A stretch of DNA of 64,000 bases from Rhizobacter koreensis (GTDB lineage: Bacteria > Pseudomonadota > Gammaproteobacteria > Burkholderiales > Burkholderiaceae_C). The notes beneath the pieces were generated by a model. The model saw only the letters and a list, made by a program, of their open reading frames with translations. It was not told where the DNA came from and did not search any database. The translations under genes were made by a program, and so were the position numbers. Shown one piece after another: positions 56,664 through 64,000 of the stretch (positions within the stretch are counted from its first letter, which is position 1; each line of letters begins with the position of its first letter). Location of the stretch: positions 310,001 through 374,000 of the forward strand of contig NZ_JABWMJ010000004.1 of the NCBI RefSeq assembly GCF_013366375.1. The letters run 5' to 3'.

Positions 56664-58628
56664 ATGCTTGAATTCTTCCGCCGCAACACGAAGATCTTCC
56701 AGTTCGTCCTGTTCCCGCTGATCCTGGTGTCGTTCGGGATCTTCGGGATCCAGAGCTACACGCGGATGAACAGCGACGAGCAGCAGACCGTCGCCAAGGT
56801 CGACGGCCACAAGATCACGCGCCTCGAATGGGACGCGGCGCTGCGCGAGCAACTCGAGCGCGCGCGCCAGCAGATGCCCACCCTCGACGCCAAGCTGTTC
56901 GACACGCCCGAGATGCGTCGCATGGCGCTCGAGACGCTGGTGCGCGAGCGCGTGATGCAGAGCGCGTCCGAGAAGCTCCATCTCACGATGACGGACGAGC
57001 GCCTGCAGCGCGCGTTCGCGTCCGACCCACAGTTCCAGCAGATCCGCAACCCCGACGGCAGCCTCAACGTCGAGGCGATCAGCGCGGCCGGGATGACGCC
57101 CGAGATGTTCGCCGAGCGCCTGCGCCAGGACCTGTCGCGGCGCCAGGTGGTCGCGGGCATCGCGTCGAGCGCGATCGCGCCGCTGAGCGCCGCGACCGCC
57201 GCGCTCGATGCGATGTTCCAGCAGCGCGAGGTGCAGGTGCAGCGCTACGACGCCAAGGACTTCGCCGCCAAGGTCGCGCCGACCGACGCCGAGATCGAGG
57301 CGTACTACAAGAACCCGGCCAATGCGGGGCAGTTCGCGGCGCCCGAGCAGGCGACGGTCGAGTACGTCGTGCTCGACTTCGACGCGCTGAAGAAGACCAT
57401 CACGCCGACCGAGGAAGAGCTGCGCAAGTACTACAGCGAGAACGTCGCGCGCTACACCGCGCCCGAGGAACGCCGCGTCAGCGACATCATGATCCGCGCC
57501 GACAAGGGCGCGTCGAAGGCCGATCGGGACAAGGCGCGCGCCAAGGCCGAAGCGGTGCTCGCCGAAGTGAAGAAATCCCCCGGGTCGTTCGCCGAGATCG
57601 CGCGCAAGAACTCCGAAGACCCGGTCGCGGCCGAGAAGGGCGGTGACCTCGACTTCATCGGTCGCAACATGACCGTGAAGCCGTTCGAGGATGCGGTGTT
57701 CGCGCTCAAGCCCGGCGAGGTGAGCGGCATCGTCGAGAGCGACGACGGCTTTCACATCGTGAAGGTCACGGAGGTGCGTGGCGGTAGCGCGCGTCCGTTC
57801 GAAGCAGTTCGCGCCGAGCTCGAGAACGAGGTGCGTCAGCAGGTGGCGCAGCAGCGCTACGGCCAGATCGCCAACGAGTTCACCAACACGCTCGACGAGC
57901 AGCCCGAGAGCCTCAAGCCCACCGCCGACAAGTGGAAGCTCGAGCTGAAGGTGGCGCGCGACGTCGCGCGTACGCCGGCGCCCGGCGCCGCGGGTCCCTT
58001 TGCCAACGCCAAGTTCATGGAGGCGCTGTTCAGCCGCGACTCGATCACCAAGAAGCGCAACACGGGCGCGATCGAGGTCGGCTCGAACCAGCTCGCCGCC
58101 GGCCGGGTCATCGAGTACTCGCCGGCGCGTCAGCTGCCGCTCGCGGAAGTGAAGCCGCGCATACGCGAACGACTGGTTGCCCAGCGCTCGGCCGAGCTCG
58201 CCCGCAAGGCCGGGGCCGAGCGTCTGGCCGAGCTCGGCAAGACCGCGCCCACGGCGTGGAGCCAGCCGACCCTGGTGGTCTCGCGTGCCCAGCCGCGCGA
58301 CCTGCCGCGCGAGGTGCTCGAGGGCATCCTCAAGGCGCCGGTCGACAAGCTGCCGGTCTACGTGGGCGTCGACATTCCGAACCAGGGCTACGCGATCGCC
58401 AAGATCACCAAGGTCGATGGCCGCGACCCGACCGTCGGCGACCCGGCACAAGCCCGGGCGCAATACGCGCAAGCCTGGGCCGACGCCGAGGCGCAGGCCT
58501 ATTACGGGGCGCTGAGGACGCGCCTCAAGGCCGAGATCACGGCCCCCGTCGAATCGGCGGCATCGGCGCCGGCTGCGCGCGACGGTGCCGACGCGGCGCC
58601 GGCGCTGCCGGCGAGCGCCGCGCGCTGA
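56664..58628 (+). CDS. ppiD: Periplasmic chaperone/peptidyl-prolyl isomerase PpiD
   Basis: 654 residues. One N-terminal membrane anchor (~11-32, FQFVLFPLILVSFGIFGI) leads into a SurA_N-like chaperone domain (~35-200). The PPIC parvulin domain (~270-365, GGDLDFIGRNMTVKPFEDAVFAL) follows, then a long C-terminal helical part. It is anchored in the inner membrane at the Sec exit and helps fold secreted proteins. It lies between the two tRNA genes and is transcribed with them. Confidence 0.94.
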   Translation: MLEFFRRNTKIFQFVLFPLILVSFGIFGIQSYTRMNSDEQQTVAKVDGHKITRLEWDAALREQLERARQQMPTLDAKLFDTPEMRRMALETLVRERVMQSASEKLHLTMTDERLQRAFASDPQFQQIRNPDGSLNVEAISAAGMTPEMFAERLRQDLSRRQVVAGIASSAIAPLSAATAALDAMFQQREVQVQRYDAKDFAAKVAPTDAEIEAYYKNPANAGQFAAPEQATVEYVVLDFDALKKTITPTEEELRKYYSENVARYTAPEERRVSDIMIRADKGASKADRDKARAKAEAVLAEVKKSPGSFAEIARKNSEDPVAAEKGGDLDFIGRNMTVKPFEDAVFALKPGEVSGIVESDDGFHIVKVTEVRGGSARPFEAVRAELENEVRQQVAQQRYGQIANEFTNTLDEQPESLKPTADKWKLELKVARDVARTPAPGAAGPFANAKFMEALFSRDSITKKRNTGAIEVGSNQLAAGRVIEYSPARQLPLAEVKPRIRERLVAQRSAELARKAGAERLAELGKTAPTAWSQPTLVVSRAQPRDLPREVLEGILKAPVDKLPVYVGVDIPNQGYAIAKITKVDGRDPTVGDPAQARAQYAQAWADAEAQAYYGALRTRLKAEITAPVESAASAPAARDGADAAPALPASAAR

Positions 58629-58641
58629 CCGAAACGTCGAT

Positions 58642-58661
58642 GCCGCTGCCCCGGCAGCGGC
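58642..58661 (+). terminator. Hairpin after ppiD (weak terminator candidate)
   Basis: GCCGCTGCC and GGCAGCGGC form a GC-rich stem 14 bases after the ppiD stop. There is no T-run, so it would be at best a pausing or rho-assisted stop. It lies about 20 bases before the tRNA-His -10. Confidence 0.35.
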
Positions 58662-58682
58662 GATCTGCACGGTCGCCCACGT

Positions 58683-58688
58683 TATAAT
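58683..58688 (+). promoter_or_regulatory. -10 element of tRNA-His
   Basis: A perfect TATAAT, 13 bases before the tRNA start, in a region otherwise very GC-rich. A -35 at the expected spacing is poor. This gives tRNA-His its own promoter rather than relying on ppiD read-through. Confidence 0.7.
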
Positions 58689-58700
58689 CATCGGCTCAGC

Positions 58701-58777
58701 GGTGGCTGTAGCTCAGTTGGTAGAGTCCAGGATTGTGATTCCTGTTGTCGTGGGTTCGAGTCCCATCAGCCACCCCA
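58701..58777 (+). tRNA. tRNA-His (anticodon GTG)
   Basis: 76 bases plus an encoded G at -1 (58701), the identity element of tRNA-His, paired with C73. The acceptor is GTGGCTG / CAGCCAC and the anticodon loop TTGTGAT gives GTG; CCA is encoded at 58775-58777. The 3' end is the attachment site of the integrated element that follows. Confidence 0.97.
58751..58777 (+). other. Probable att site in the tRNA-His 3' end
   Basis: P4-type integrases usually recombine in the T-arm and acceptor end of a tRNA gene and keep the tRNA intact. The integrase gene begins 173 bases after the CCA end, in the same orientation. The matching direct repeat at the far end of the element lies outside the window, so the core cannot be bounded. 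Confidence 0.5.
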
Positions 58778-58888
58778 TCCCAGCGTTTCATCAGGTCCCA
58801 TGCCGGACCGAACTTCCCGCCAAATCAACGACTTAGCCGGTCGCTTGAGTCAGGAAGGTTCCTGCCGTCCCACGGCAGCGCAGCGCAA

Positions 58889-58950
58889 GTAGGGGAACAT
58901 GTAGGGGAACAAATGGCGTTCGTCATGCCATTTGGAGCCTTGTTCCCCTA
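58889..58950. repeat. Direct and inverted 10-mer repeats before the integrase
   Basis: TAGGGGAACA occurs twice in direct orientation (58890-58899 and 58902-58911, 12-base period) and once inverted as TGTTCCCCTA (58941-58950), the last A being the A of the integrase ATG. Between them AAATGGC (58911-58917) and GCCATTT (58927-58933) form a nested dyad. These could be integrase arm-type or Xis sites, or an operator or RNA hairpin over the integrase start. A separate dyad CTGCCGT / ACGGCAG is at 58862-58878. Confidence 0.75.
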
Positions 58951-60236
58951 TGCTCACCGACAAGCAGTGCAAGAACGCGTTCTGCCCAGAGGGCAAAGCC
59001 CGCGCACGGGCGACCGATTCAGGTGGTCTCTACCTCGAAGTTGCCGGCGCCGGGTCCAAGCGCTGGTTCTGGAAGTACTACTTCGACGGCAAAGAGAAGC
59101 GCCTCTCCTTGGGTTGCTACCCTGAGGTCAGCCTCAAGGATGCTCGGGCCGCTCGAGACGATGCGCGGAAGCAACACCAATCAGGCATCGACCCGGTGCT
59201 CGCGAGGCAGGTCGACCGTCTCAGCTCCCGGTTCGACGCCAACGCCAGCTTCGAGGTGACCGCGCGTGAGTTCCACGCGACCAAGAAGGTCGGCTGGAGC
59301 GATCACTACGCCAAGCGCTGGATGGAGCGCCTCGAGAAGGACATCCTCCCCTGGCTGGGCAAGCTTCCGCTCTCCCAGATCGGCGCACCGATGCTGCTGC
59401 AGACGCTGCGGCGCGTCGAGGCACGTGGCACGCGCGAACTGCCTCACTCGCTGCTGGAAGCCTGCGGGCAGGTGTTTCGATACGGCGTTGCCACCGGACG
59501 TTGTGAGCGCAGCCCCGCTTCGGATCTGCGCGGCGCACTGAAGCCGGTGCTGACCAGACACGTCTCGGCGATCGTCGAACCGGATCAGGTCGGCGACTTG
59601 ATGCGCGCGATCGACGGCTACCACGGTCACCCCGTCACCCGGGCGGCACTGCTTCTGTCGGCACTGCTCTTCCAGCGGCCAGGGAACATCCGGCAGATGG
59701 AGTGGACCGAGCTGGATCTCGAGGCAAGGATGTGGGCGATACCCTCCGCCAAGATGAAGAGGACAAAGCGGGAGAAGATCAACGGAAGGCCGCATCTGGT
59801 TCCGCTCGCCACCCAGGCTGTAGACGCTCTGAAGGATCTGATGCCGCTGACCGGCCGAGGGCGGTACGTGTTTCCGTCCCTGATCAGTGCCAAGCGGCCG
59901 ATGAGCGAGAACACGGTCCGCGTTGCCCTGCGCCGGCTAGGCTTCGACAACGAGACGATGACTCCCCATGGATTCCGGGCGATGGCCCATACCGTGATGG
60001 TGGAGCGGCTCAACGTGGCGCCGGACGTGATCGAGGCGCAGCTGGCACATGGGAAGTCCGGCCCGCTGGGTGCTGCCTACGACAGGGCGGAGTTCATCGA
60101 ACAGCGGCGCGAGATGATGAAGGCTTGGGCGGACTATTTGGACGAACTCAAGACCAAGCCGCTGGGCAGACCTCGCGAGAAGGATCGGACTGCAGACGGG
60201 ACGCATCGAACAGAAGGTTGCGCGCCACCTGTGTGA
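58950..60236 (+). CDS. P4-type tyrosine integrase
   Basis: 428 residues from ATG 58950 (MLTDKQCKNAFC); the frame also allows TTG 58932 but the ATG fits the family start. The N-terminal DUF4102 arm-binding domain (~1-90, GLYLEVAGAGSKRWFWKYYF) is followed by a SAM-like core-binding domain and the catalytic domain. Active-site residues seen are R243 (FQRPGN), H340 and R343 (PHGFR), the LAHG histidine and nucleophile Y377 (AAYDRAEF). The usual RPGE reads RPGN here. It catalyses integration at tRNA-His. It is the first gene of the element. Confidence 0.93.
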   Translation: MLTDKQCKNAFCPEGKARARATDSGGLYLEVAGAGSKRWFWKYYFDGKEKRLSLGCYPEVSLKDARAARDDARKQHQSGIDPVLARQVDRLSSRFDANASFEVTAREFHATKKVGWSDHYAKRWMERLEKDILPWLGKLPLSQIGAPMLLQTLRRVEARGTRELPHSLLEACGQVFRYGVATGRCERSPASDLRGALKPVLTRHVSAIVEPDQVGDLMRAIDGYHGHPVTRAALLLSALLFQRPGNIRQMEWTELDLEARMWAIPSAKMKRTKREKINGRPHLVPLATQAVDALKDLMPLTGRGRYVFPSLISAKRPMSENTVRVALRRLGFDNETMTPHGFRAMAHTVMVERLNVAPDVIEAQLAHGKSGPLGAAYDRAEFIEQRREMMKAWADYLDELKTKPLGRPREKDRTADGTHRTEGCAPPV

Positions 60237-60348
60237 AGGCGCCTGCGTCGGCTGCGTAGCGGCCTCGGTCCCGGAACAGCCTGTAGCCGCTTTTTGCGAT
60301 CACGTAGTTCACACTGTGCGTCCTGCAATTGACGTTTGTGAGGAGACC

Positions 60349-60672
60349 ATGAGACGCCTCCTTCTCTTGTTGGTCGTTGCTGCGTTTGCAGCAGTCGGCT
60401 GGACGTCTGGGGCTGACAGCGGAGTGGGAACGCAGGTCGTGCTGGCAGGCATTGCTGCGCTGTTTGGGATCGCAATAGGTGGTGCGCTGTTCCGGCGCAA
60501 GGCGCGAGCGACCCGAAACGATGTCGATACTGGTCACGACATTCCTGGGATGGGAACGTCTACGGCAGACATCGCAGCCAACTACTGGCGGGACAGGGGC
60601 CACCCGCCGCTCATGAAGCCACCATCGCCGCCGCCGGATCAGCACATCCACGATCCGGACCGGCTGGCCTGA
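60349..60672 (+). CDS. Small membrane protein of the element, unknown function
   Basis: 107 residues from ATG 60349, which has AGGAG seven bases upstream. Two hydrophobic helices (LLLLLVVAAFAAVGW and VVLAGIAALFGIAIGGALF) are followed by a soluble, proline-rich tail ending PPDQHIHDPDRLA. It ends one base before the TraG-like gene's stop, with which it is convergent. The family is not recognised. Confidence 0.75.
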   Translation: MRRLLLLLVVAAFAAVGWTSGADSGVGTQVVLAGIAALFGIAIGGALFRRKARATRNDVDTGHDIPGMGTSTADIAANYWRDRGHPPLMKPPSPPPDQHIHDPDRLA

Positions 60673-63450
60673 CTACCTTCGCTTCAGCAGGTCCTTCACT
60701 GCGTCGGCAGCGCCCTCGGCGGACTCCTTGGCATCCGCAGCTACTTGCTTGGCGGCGTGCTTGAGCAGTGATTGCCCTACGACCAAGGTTCCATCCTCGC
60801 TTCGCCCCGCGTCGGCAGCCGAGTTCAATGCGCCGCTCTGTTGCTGAACACCTTCGCGGATCGCCTGGCCGCGCTGTGAAACTGCGTCACGGACTGTGCC
60901 GGGCACGCTCGGTGGAGGTACTGCGCCAGATGGCAGACCGGGCTGGCGAGCGACTGCAGCATCGCCAGTGCGTCTCACGCTCTCGATATCTGGGCCCTCG
61001 GCCAGCTGATTGACCTGCCGCGCATGTTGCGTCCTGAGGGACTCAAATGACAGCGGCACGGCAGTACCGTCAGAGAGGGTCCGGTTCGGTCCGAGTGACT
61101 GCCTGGCAAGCTCGGCCTCCATCAGGGCACGGGCGGCGGCACTCGTGCCACCGTACTGCTCGGCGTACCGTGTGAACATGGCGAGGTTGTGCGGGTCCTG
61201 GGCAATGTCGAGCGCGATCACCTCGCCCCGTTCATAGGCTGCGCTCACGCGCTCCGCATAGGCGCTCCGATCTGAGAGACCGGCCTCGGCGCGCGAACTT
61301 CGGGTAGAGCTCGAGTTCAAGCGTGAAGACAGTTCACGTGCCTCGCGGGCGTCAGATGCGACAACCGACGCGAAGCTCGCGTCGCGGGACACTCGGTCGC
61401 CGAACTGCTTGAACTCGGCCAACTGCTCCGAGGTCAAGGCGCCCAGTACCCTCTGCTGGTCTGCCGAAAGCCCCGCCAGGTATCCCTTCTCCGCGTTGGC
61501 AGTTGCTCGAGCGCCGGCAACTGGTGTGGAGACACCGAGATGGCCAGAGGCGCCGAAAGCGATTCGTGCGACTTGCGACTGGCTCATCCCCGTGCTGTCG
61601 GCGACGCTTCTCGTGATCTGGTCCAACCGGTTCAGCGTCTGCCCCAACTGCTCGAAGCTGCTGGATGTCGACCCCGTGCTGCTCCGCGATGACTTCAGCT
61701 TTGCCAAGCCCTTGGTGAAAGCCTCGGACAGCACCGCCGAGCGTTCGGTGCTGGCAGCGACCGCCTCGCTTCGGGCTGCGTCGACCTGGCGGCTGGCGTC
61801 CTGCACGTCCTGCTCGCTCACGCGCATCGAGACGACCCGGGACGCGTAGCCCTGGTTGCGCAGCAGGCTGACGGCGGTCCGGCCGGTCAGCATGTTCGAC
61901 GAGAAGGTGTTGCCGCTGATGTCGTTCTGCCAGTTGCTCATGAACGCGGACGTCCGGTTCGGCGCGAGCCGGATCTGGTCCATGGAGACATTGCCCATGC
62001 TCAGATTGCCAGCGGCGGCACCTGCCGTGGCGCCGGCCACCATCGACTGCAGGCCTGAGAGACCGCCCACCAGCGCGGTGCCAAAGGTCTCCATCCGCTT
62101 GAGCGCGGCCCAGGCGATGAACGGGATGCTGATGGCGAGGTAGCCGACCACGGCTTCGCCGGAGATCGCCCGGGAGTAGATCGTCGATGCCGTCTGCAGC
62201 GACAGAGCCTTGGCGCCGCTGCCAAGGTCGGCTGCTGCCGAGAGGTCGTAGGCGGCGTATATGGATGCCATGTAGTTGAGCACGGCATACAGCGGCGGCC
62301 AGAGCTGGATCCAGATCAGCACCGCGGCATAGCCCTTGAAGGCCAGCATGGTCTCGCGCCCGCTGGTCAGCAGCATCAGCAGGACGAGCAGGGGGAACAG
62401 CGCGTAGGTGATGGCCTCGATCACGTTACGGAACACGGGCAGCGCCTGCTCGGCGACCTTGCCGGCGTTCAGCCAGGCCGCGTTCTGCTGCGCCACGGAC
62501 TGCGCCCGTCCGACGGCCAGCACCATGGCCGCCGGGTCGTTCACCTTCTGACCGATGATGTTGCTCGTGTCGTTGATCGCATTCAGCACCGCGTTCTGGC
62601 GGATCAGGTCGGCAGCCGTCGCGGCCGCGGTCGCGATGCTGTTCTTCAGGTAGGCCTGCTGGATCTGCCCGGCGATGGCGGCATTGGCGGCCGCCGCCGG
62701 TAGCGTCGGATTCAGCTGGAAAGCGAGCTTGCCCTGGATGCGGGTCAGCTGCGCCGGCAATCGGCCGTTGAGGTTCGTGTAGGCATTCGGGCAGGTGTCG
62801 ATGGTGATCGAGCCGCCGGCGCTGGTCAGGGTGGTGAAGCGGGCCGGGTTGGGCGATGCCATCAGCGCCCACACGTCGTCCGAGCTCGAGAACGTGCCCG
62901 GATCGACCGTGCCGTCGATCAGGTCGTACATCGTGCAGTTGTGGATGAAGTTGACCAGGTCCGTGCGGAAGTTCGGATCCTGGAAGGCGACGCCGCCTGT
63001 CTCCCGGATGAGGCGGTTGCCGAACATCAGGCCGTTCTTCTCGTAGCTCAGTTCGCTCGGCAGGGCGCCGACGCCCGGAATGACCTGGAAGGCCGTCTCG
63101 AACAGGCCCGTGAGCGTGTGCCCGACCGTGCTGGTGACGCTGCCGAGGAAGGCCACGCCGAACGGGACGTTAGCCACCACCTTCACGGCGGATCCGCCGG
63201 TCTTGTCGACGACGCCCACGGTCACCCGCGGAACGATGAGGACGGAGAACACCAGCAGCACCGTGGCCAGCCACTTCCAACCCTGCAGCTTCTCGGGCGC
63301 GAAGGAGTAGGCCACCAGCGACGCGATGAAACCGCAGAAGGCCACGGCGGCGACCGCCGCCATGTAGTCGCCAGAGCCGTGGATGGCTGCTGCAGCGTTG
63401 AAGATGCCGAACAGGCTGTCGGCGTTCTGGTAGGCGTAGATCTCCCACAT
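60673..63450 (-). CDS. traG: TraG-like conjugal transfer protein
   Basis: 925 residues. The N-terminal half (~1-470) is a multi-helix membrane domain of TraG_N type: MWEIYAYQNADSLFGIFNAAAAI, YEKNGLMFGNRLIRETGG and the helical pair around LFPLLVLLMLLTSG. The C-terminal half (~490-925) is soluble, helical and Ser/Ala/Gln-rich. F TraG acts in pilus assembly (N-terminal) and mating-pair stabilisation/entry exclusion (C-terminal). It is shorter than F TraG. It follows traH-like in the same order as in F-type systems. Confidence 0.85.
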   Translation of the reverse strand: MWEIYAYQNADSLFGIFNAAAAIHGSGDYMAAVAAVAFCGFIASLVAYSFAPEKLQGWKWLATVLLVFSVLIVPRVTVGVVDKTGGSAVKVVANVPFGVAFLGSVTSTVGHTLTGLFETAFQVIPGVGALPSELSYEKNGLMFGNRLIRETGGVAFQDPNFRTDLVNFIHNCTMYDLIDGTVDPGTFSSSDDVWALMASPNPARFTTLTSAGGSITIDTCPNAYTNLNGRLPAQLTRIQGKLAFQLNPTLPAAAANAAIAGQIQQAYLKNSIATAAATAADLIRQNAVLNAINDTSNIIGQKVNDPAAMVLAVGRAQSVAQQNAAWLNAGKVAEQALPVFRNVIEAITYALFPLLVLLMLLTSGRETMLAFKGYAAVLIWIQLWPPLYAVLNYMASIYAAYDLSAAADLGSGAKALSLQTASTIYSRAISGEAVVGYLAISIPFIAWAALKRMETFGTALVGGLSGLQSMVAGATAGAAAGNLSMGNVSMDQIRLAPNRTSAFMSNWQNDISGNTFSSNMLTGRTAVSLLRNQGYASRVVSMRVSEQDVQDASRQVDAARSEAVAASTERSAVLSEAFTKGLAKLKSSRSSTGSTSSSFEQLGQTLNRLDQITRSVADSTGMSQSQVARIAFGASGHLGVSTPVAGARATANAEKGYLAGLSADQQRVLGALTSEQLAEFKQFGDRVSRDASFASVVASDAREARELSSRLNSSSTRSSRAEAGLSDRSAYAERVSAAYERGEVIALDIAQDPHNLAMFTRYAEQYGGTSAAARALMEAELARQSLGPNRTLSDGTAVPLSFESLRTQHARQVNQLAEGPDIESVRRTGDAAVARQPGLPSGAVPPPSVPGTVRDAVSQRGQAIREGVQQQSGALNSAADAGRSEDGTLVVGQSLLKHAAKQVAADAKESAEGAADAVKDLLKRR

Positions 63451-63526
63451 GCGTCGCTCCAGGGGATTGGCCCGCCTCCGGGTTGCTGGCGTGGTGCCCG
63501 CGGAATCGGTCTTGCCGCCCGATATG

Positions 63527-64000
63527 TCAGCGGGCCTGGAAGGCCGCCTGCTGCCCCAGCATGTCCATCACGTGCTGGGGCATGCTCGACCGCAGCTGCC
63601 GCTCGAGCTGCTCCAGGTGGCTGGACACGGCCCGGAACGAGCCGACCTTCTGGTACAGCAGGTTCTTCTCCTGCGACAACTGCAGCAGCATGGCCTGGGC
63701 CCGCTGCCTCACCAGGTTGGCGCGATCCCGCTGGGTCTGCTGCAGGGTGTAGTCCTTGTCGAGGGCTGCCATGCCCACGCGCAGGTTGCGCTCCAGGAAG
63801 ACGTAGGCGTAGTCGGCCGCGATCACGTCGCGGTACTGCGCGATCAGGCTGTCGGACAGCCCGGAACCGGGGATCGTCGCGCCGATCGAGAGCATCTTGT
63901 AGACCGGTTCGGTGGTCTGGTTGACGAAGCCGACCTCGGCCGAGTTGTTAGGGATCGCCGTGCGCGTGGCGATCTTGTCGGCGATCGAGCGCATCATGGT
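63527..64000 (-). CDS. traH: TraH-like conjugal pilus assembly protein, C-terminal part
   Basis: The frame runs off the window; the ~158 visible residues are the C-terminal part, and the Met codons near the edge are internal. FVNQTTEPVYKMLSIGATIPGSGLSDSLIAQYRDVIAADYAYVFLERNLR matches the conserved TraH region, followed by a long coiled-coil-like tail. TraH is a periplasmic/outer-membrane-associated protein for F-type pilus assembly. It is 76 bases upstream of traG. Confidence 0.82.
   Translation of the reverse strand, partial: TMMRSIADKIATRTAIPNNSAEVGFVNQTTEPVYKMLSIGATIPGSGLSDSLIAQYRDVIAADYAYVFLERNLRVGMAALDKDYTLQQTQRDRANLVRQRAQAMLLQLSQEKNLLYQKVGSFRAVSSHLEQLERQLRSSMPQHVMDMLGQQAAFQAR

Larger units (their letters stand above)
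58778..64000. mobile_element. Integrative conjugative element, proximal part
   Basis: The region starts at the tRNA-His end and runs off the window. It holds a P4-type integrase, a small membrane protein, and TraG- and TraH-like genes of an F-type mating apparatus. By eye its genes are less GC-rich at third codon positions than the neighbouring chromosome, as expected for acquired DNA. The minus-strand tra genes point towards the integrase. Confidence 0.8.

Noticed and set aside
58641-58661. Intrinsic terminator for ppiD
   Set aside because: The stem is good but no T-run follows, so it is listed only as a weak candidate.

Overview
The window is high-GC, densely packed chromosomal DNA, most likely from a Burkholderiales-type betaproteobacterium. 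The support for this is an arginine-32 type EF-P next to its rhamnosyltransferase EarP, a quinone-linked PyrD, OpgGH, ETF-ubiquinone oxidoreductase, frequent 4-bp ATGA gene overlaps and the general gene content. No 16S rRNA or other decisive marker is present, so the assignment is inference.

Layout. 1-4991: the tail of dusA, then two signalling kinases (PAS-GAF-HK-REC and a GGDEF-HK fusion) around a small unknown protein. 5002-8894 (minus): an EamA exporter and a polyamine-type ABC transporter potGHI with no binding protein beside it. 9143-12576: an NTF2-like protein, an omega-amino-acid transaminase and isocitrate lyase, which ends in a clear terminator. 12680-16584: opgGH for osmoregulated periplasmic glucans. 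16618-22492: ETF-QO, an SDR, a YceH protein, two hotdog thioesterases and succinyl-CoA:3-ketoacid CoA-transferase (scoAB), suggesting fatty-acid and ketone-body use. 22588-24171: an MFS exporter.

24274-40868 is an amide/urea nitrogen regulon. Aliphatic amidase amiE is followed by a NorQ-type AAA+ ATPase and a NorD-type VWA protein. An RlmN-like radical SAM gene and an FMN reductase come next. Then follows the minus-strand operon urtABCDE-fmdA-fmdB (uptake plus formamidase), and divergent from urtA are an NCS1-permease/histidine-kinase/receiver fusion and its LuxR-type response regulator. Near-identical dyads TACGTC-N4-GACGTA lie upstream of amiE and in the urtA/kinase divergent region. This suggests one two-component system controlling amide uptake and hydrolysis, with a transporter-like domain as the sensor. 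No urease genes are visible, so short-chain amides are at least as likely as urea to be the substrate.

40918-58777 is core housekeeping: a phospholipase D lipoprotein, pyrD, fumC, rpiA, a frameshifted mnmC, a DUF3445 protein, efp/earP, uvrC, pgsA, an HU protein, tRNA-Val(TAC), ppiD and tRNA-His(GTG). 58778-64000 is the beginning of an integrated conjugative element at the tRNA-His 3' end. It has a P4-type integrase preceded by direct and inverted repeats, a small membrane protein, and minus-strand TraG-like and TraH-like genes of an F-type conjugation system. The element runs off the window.
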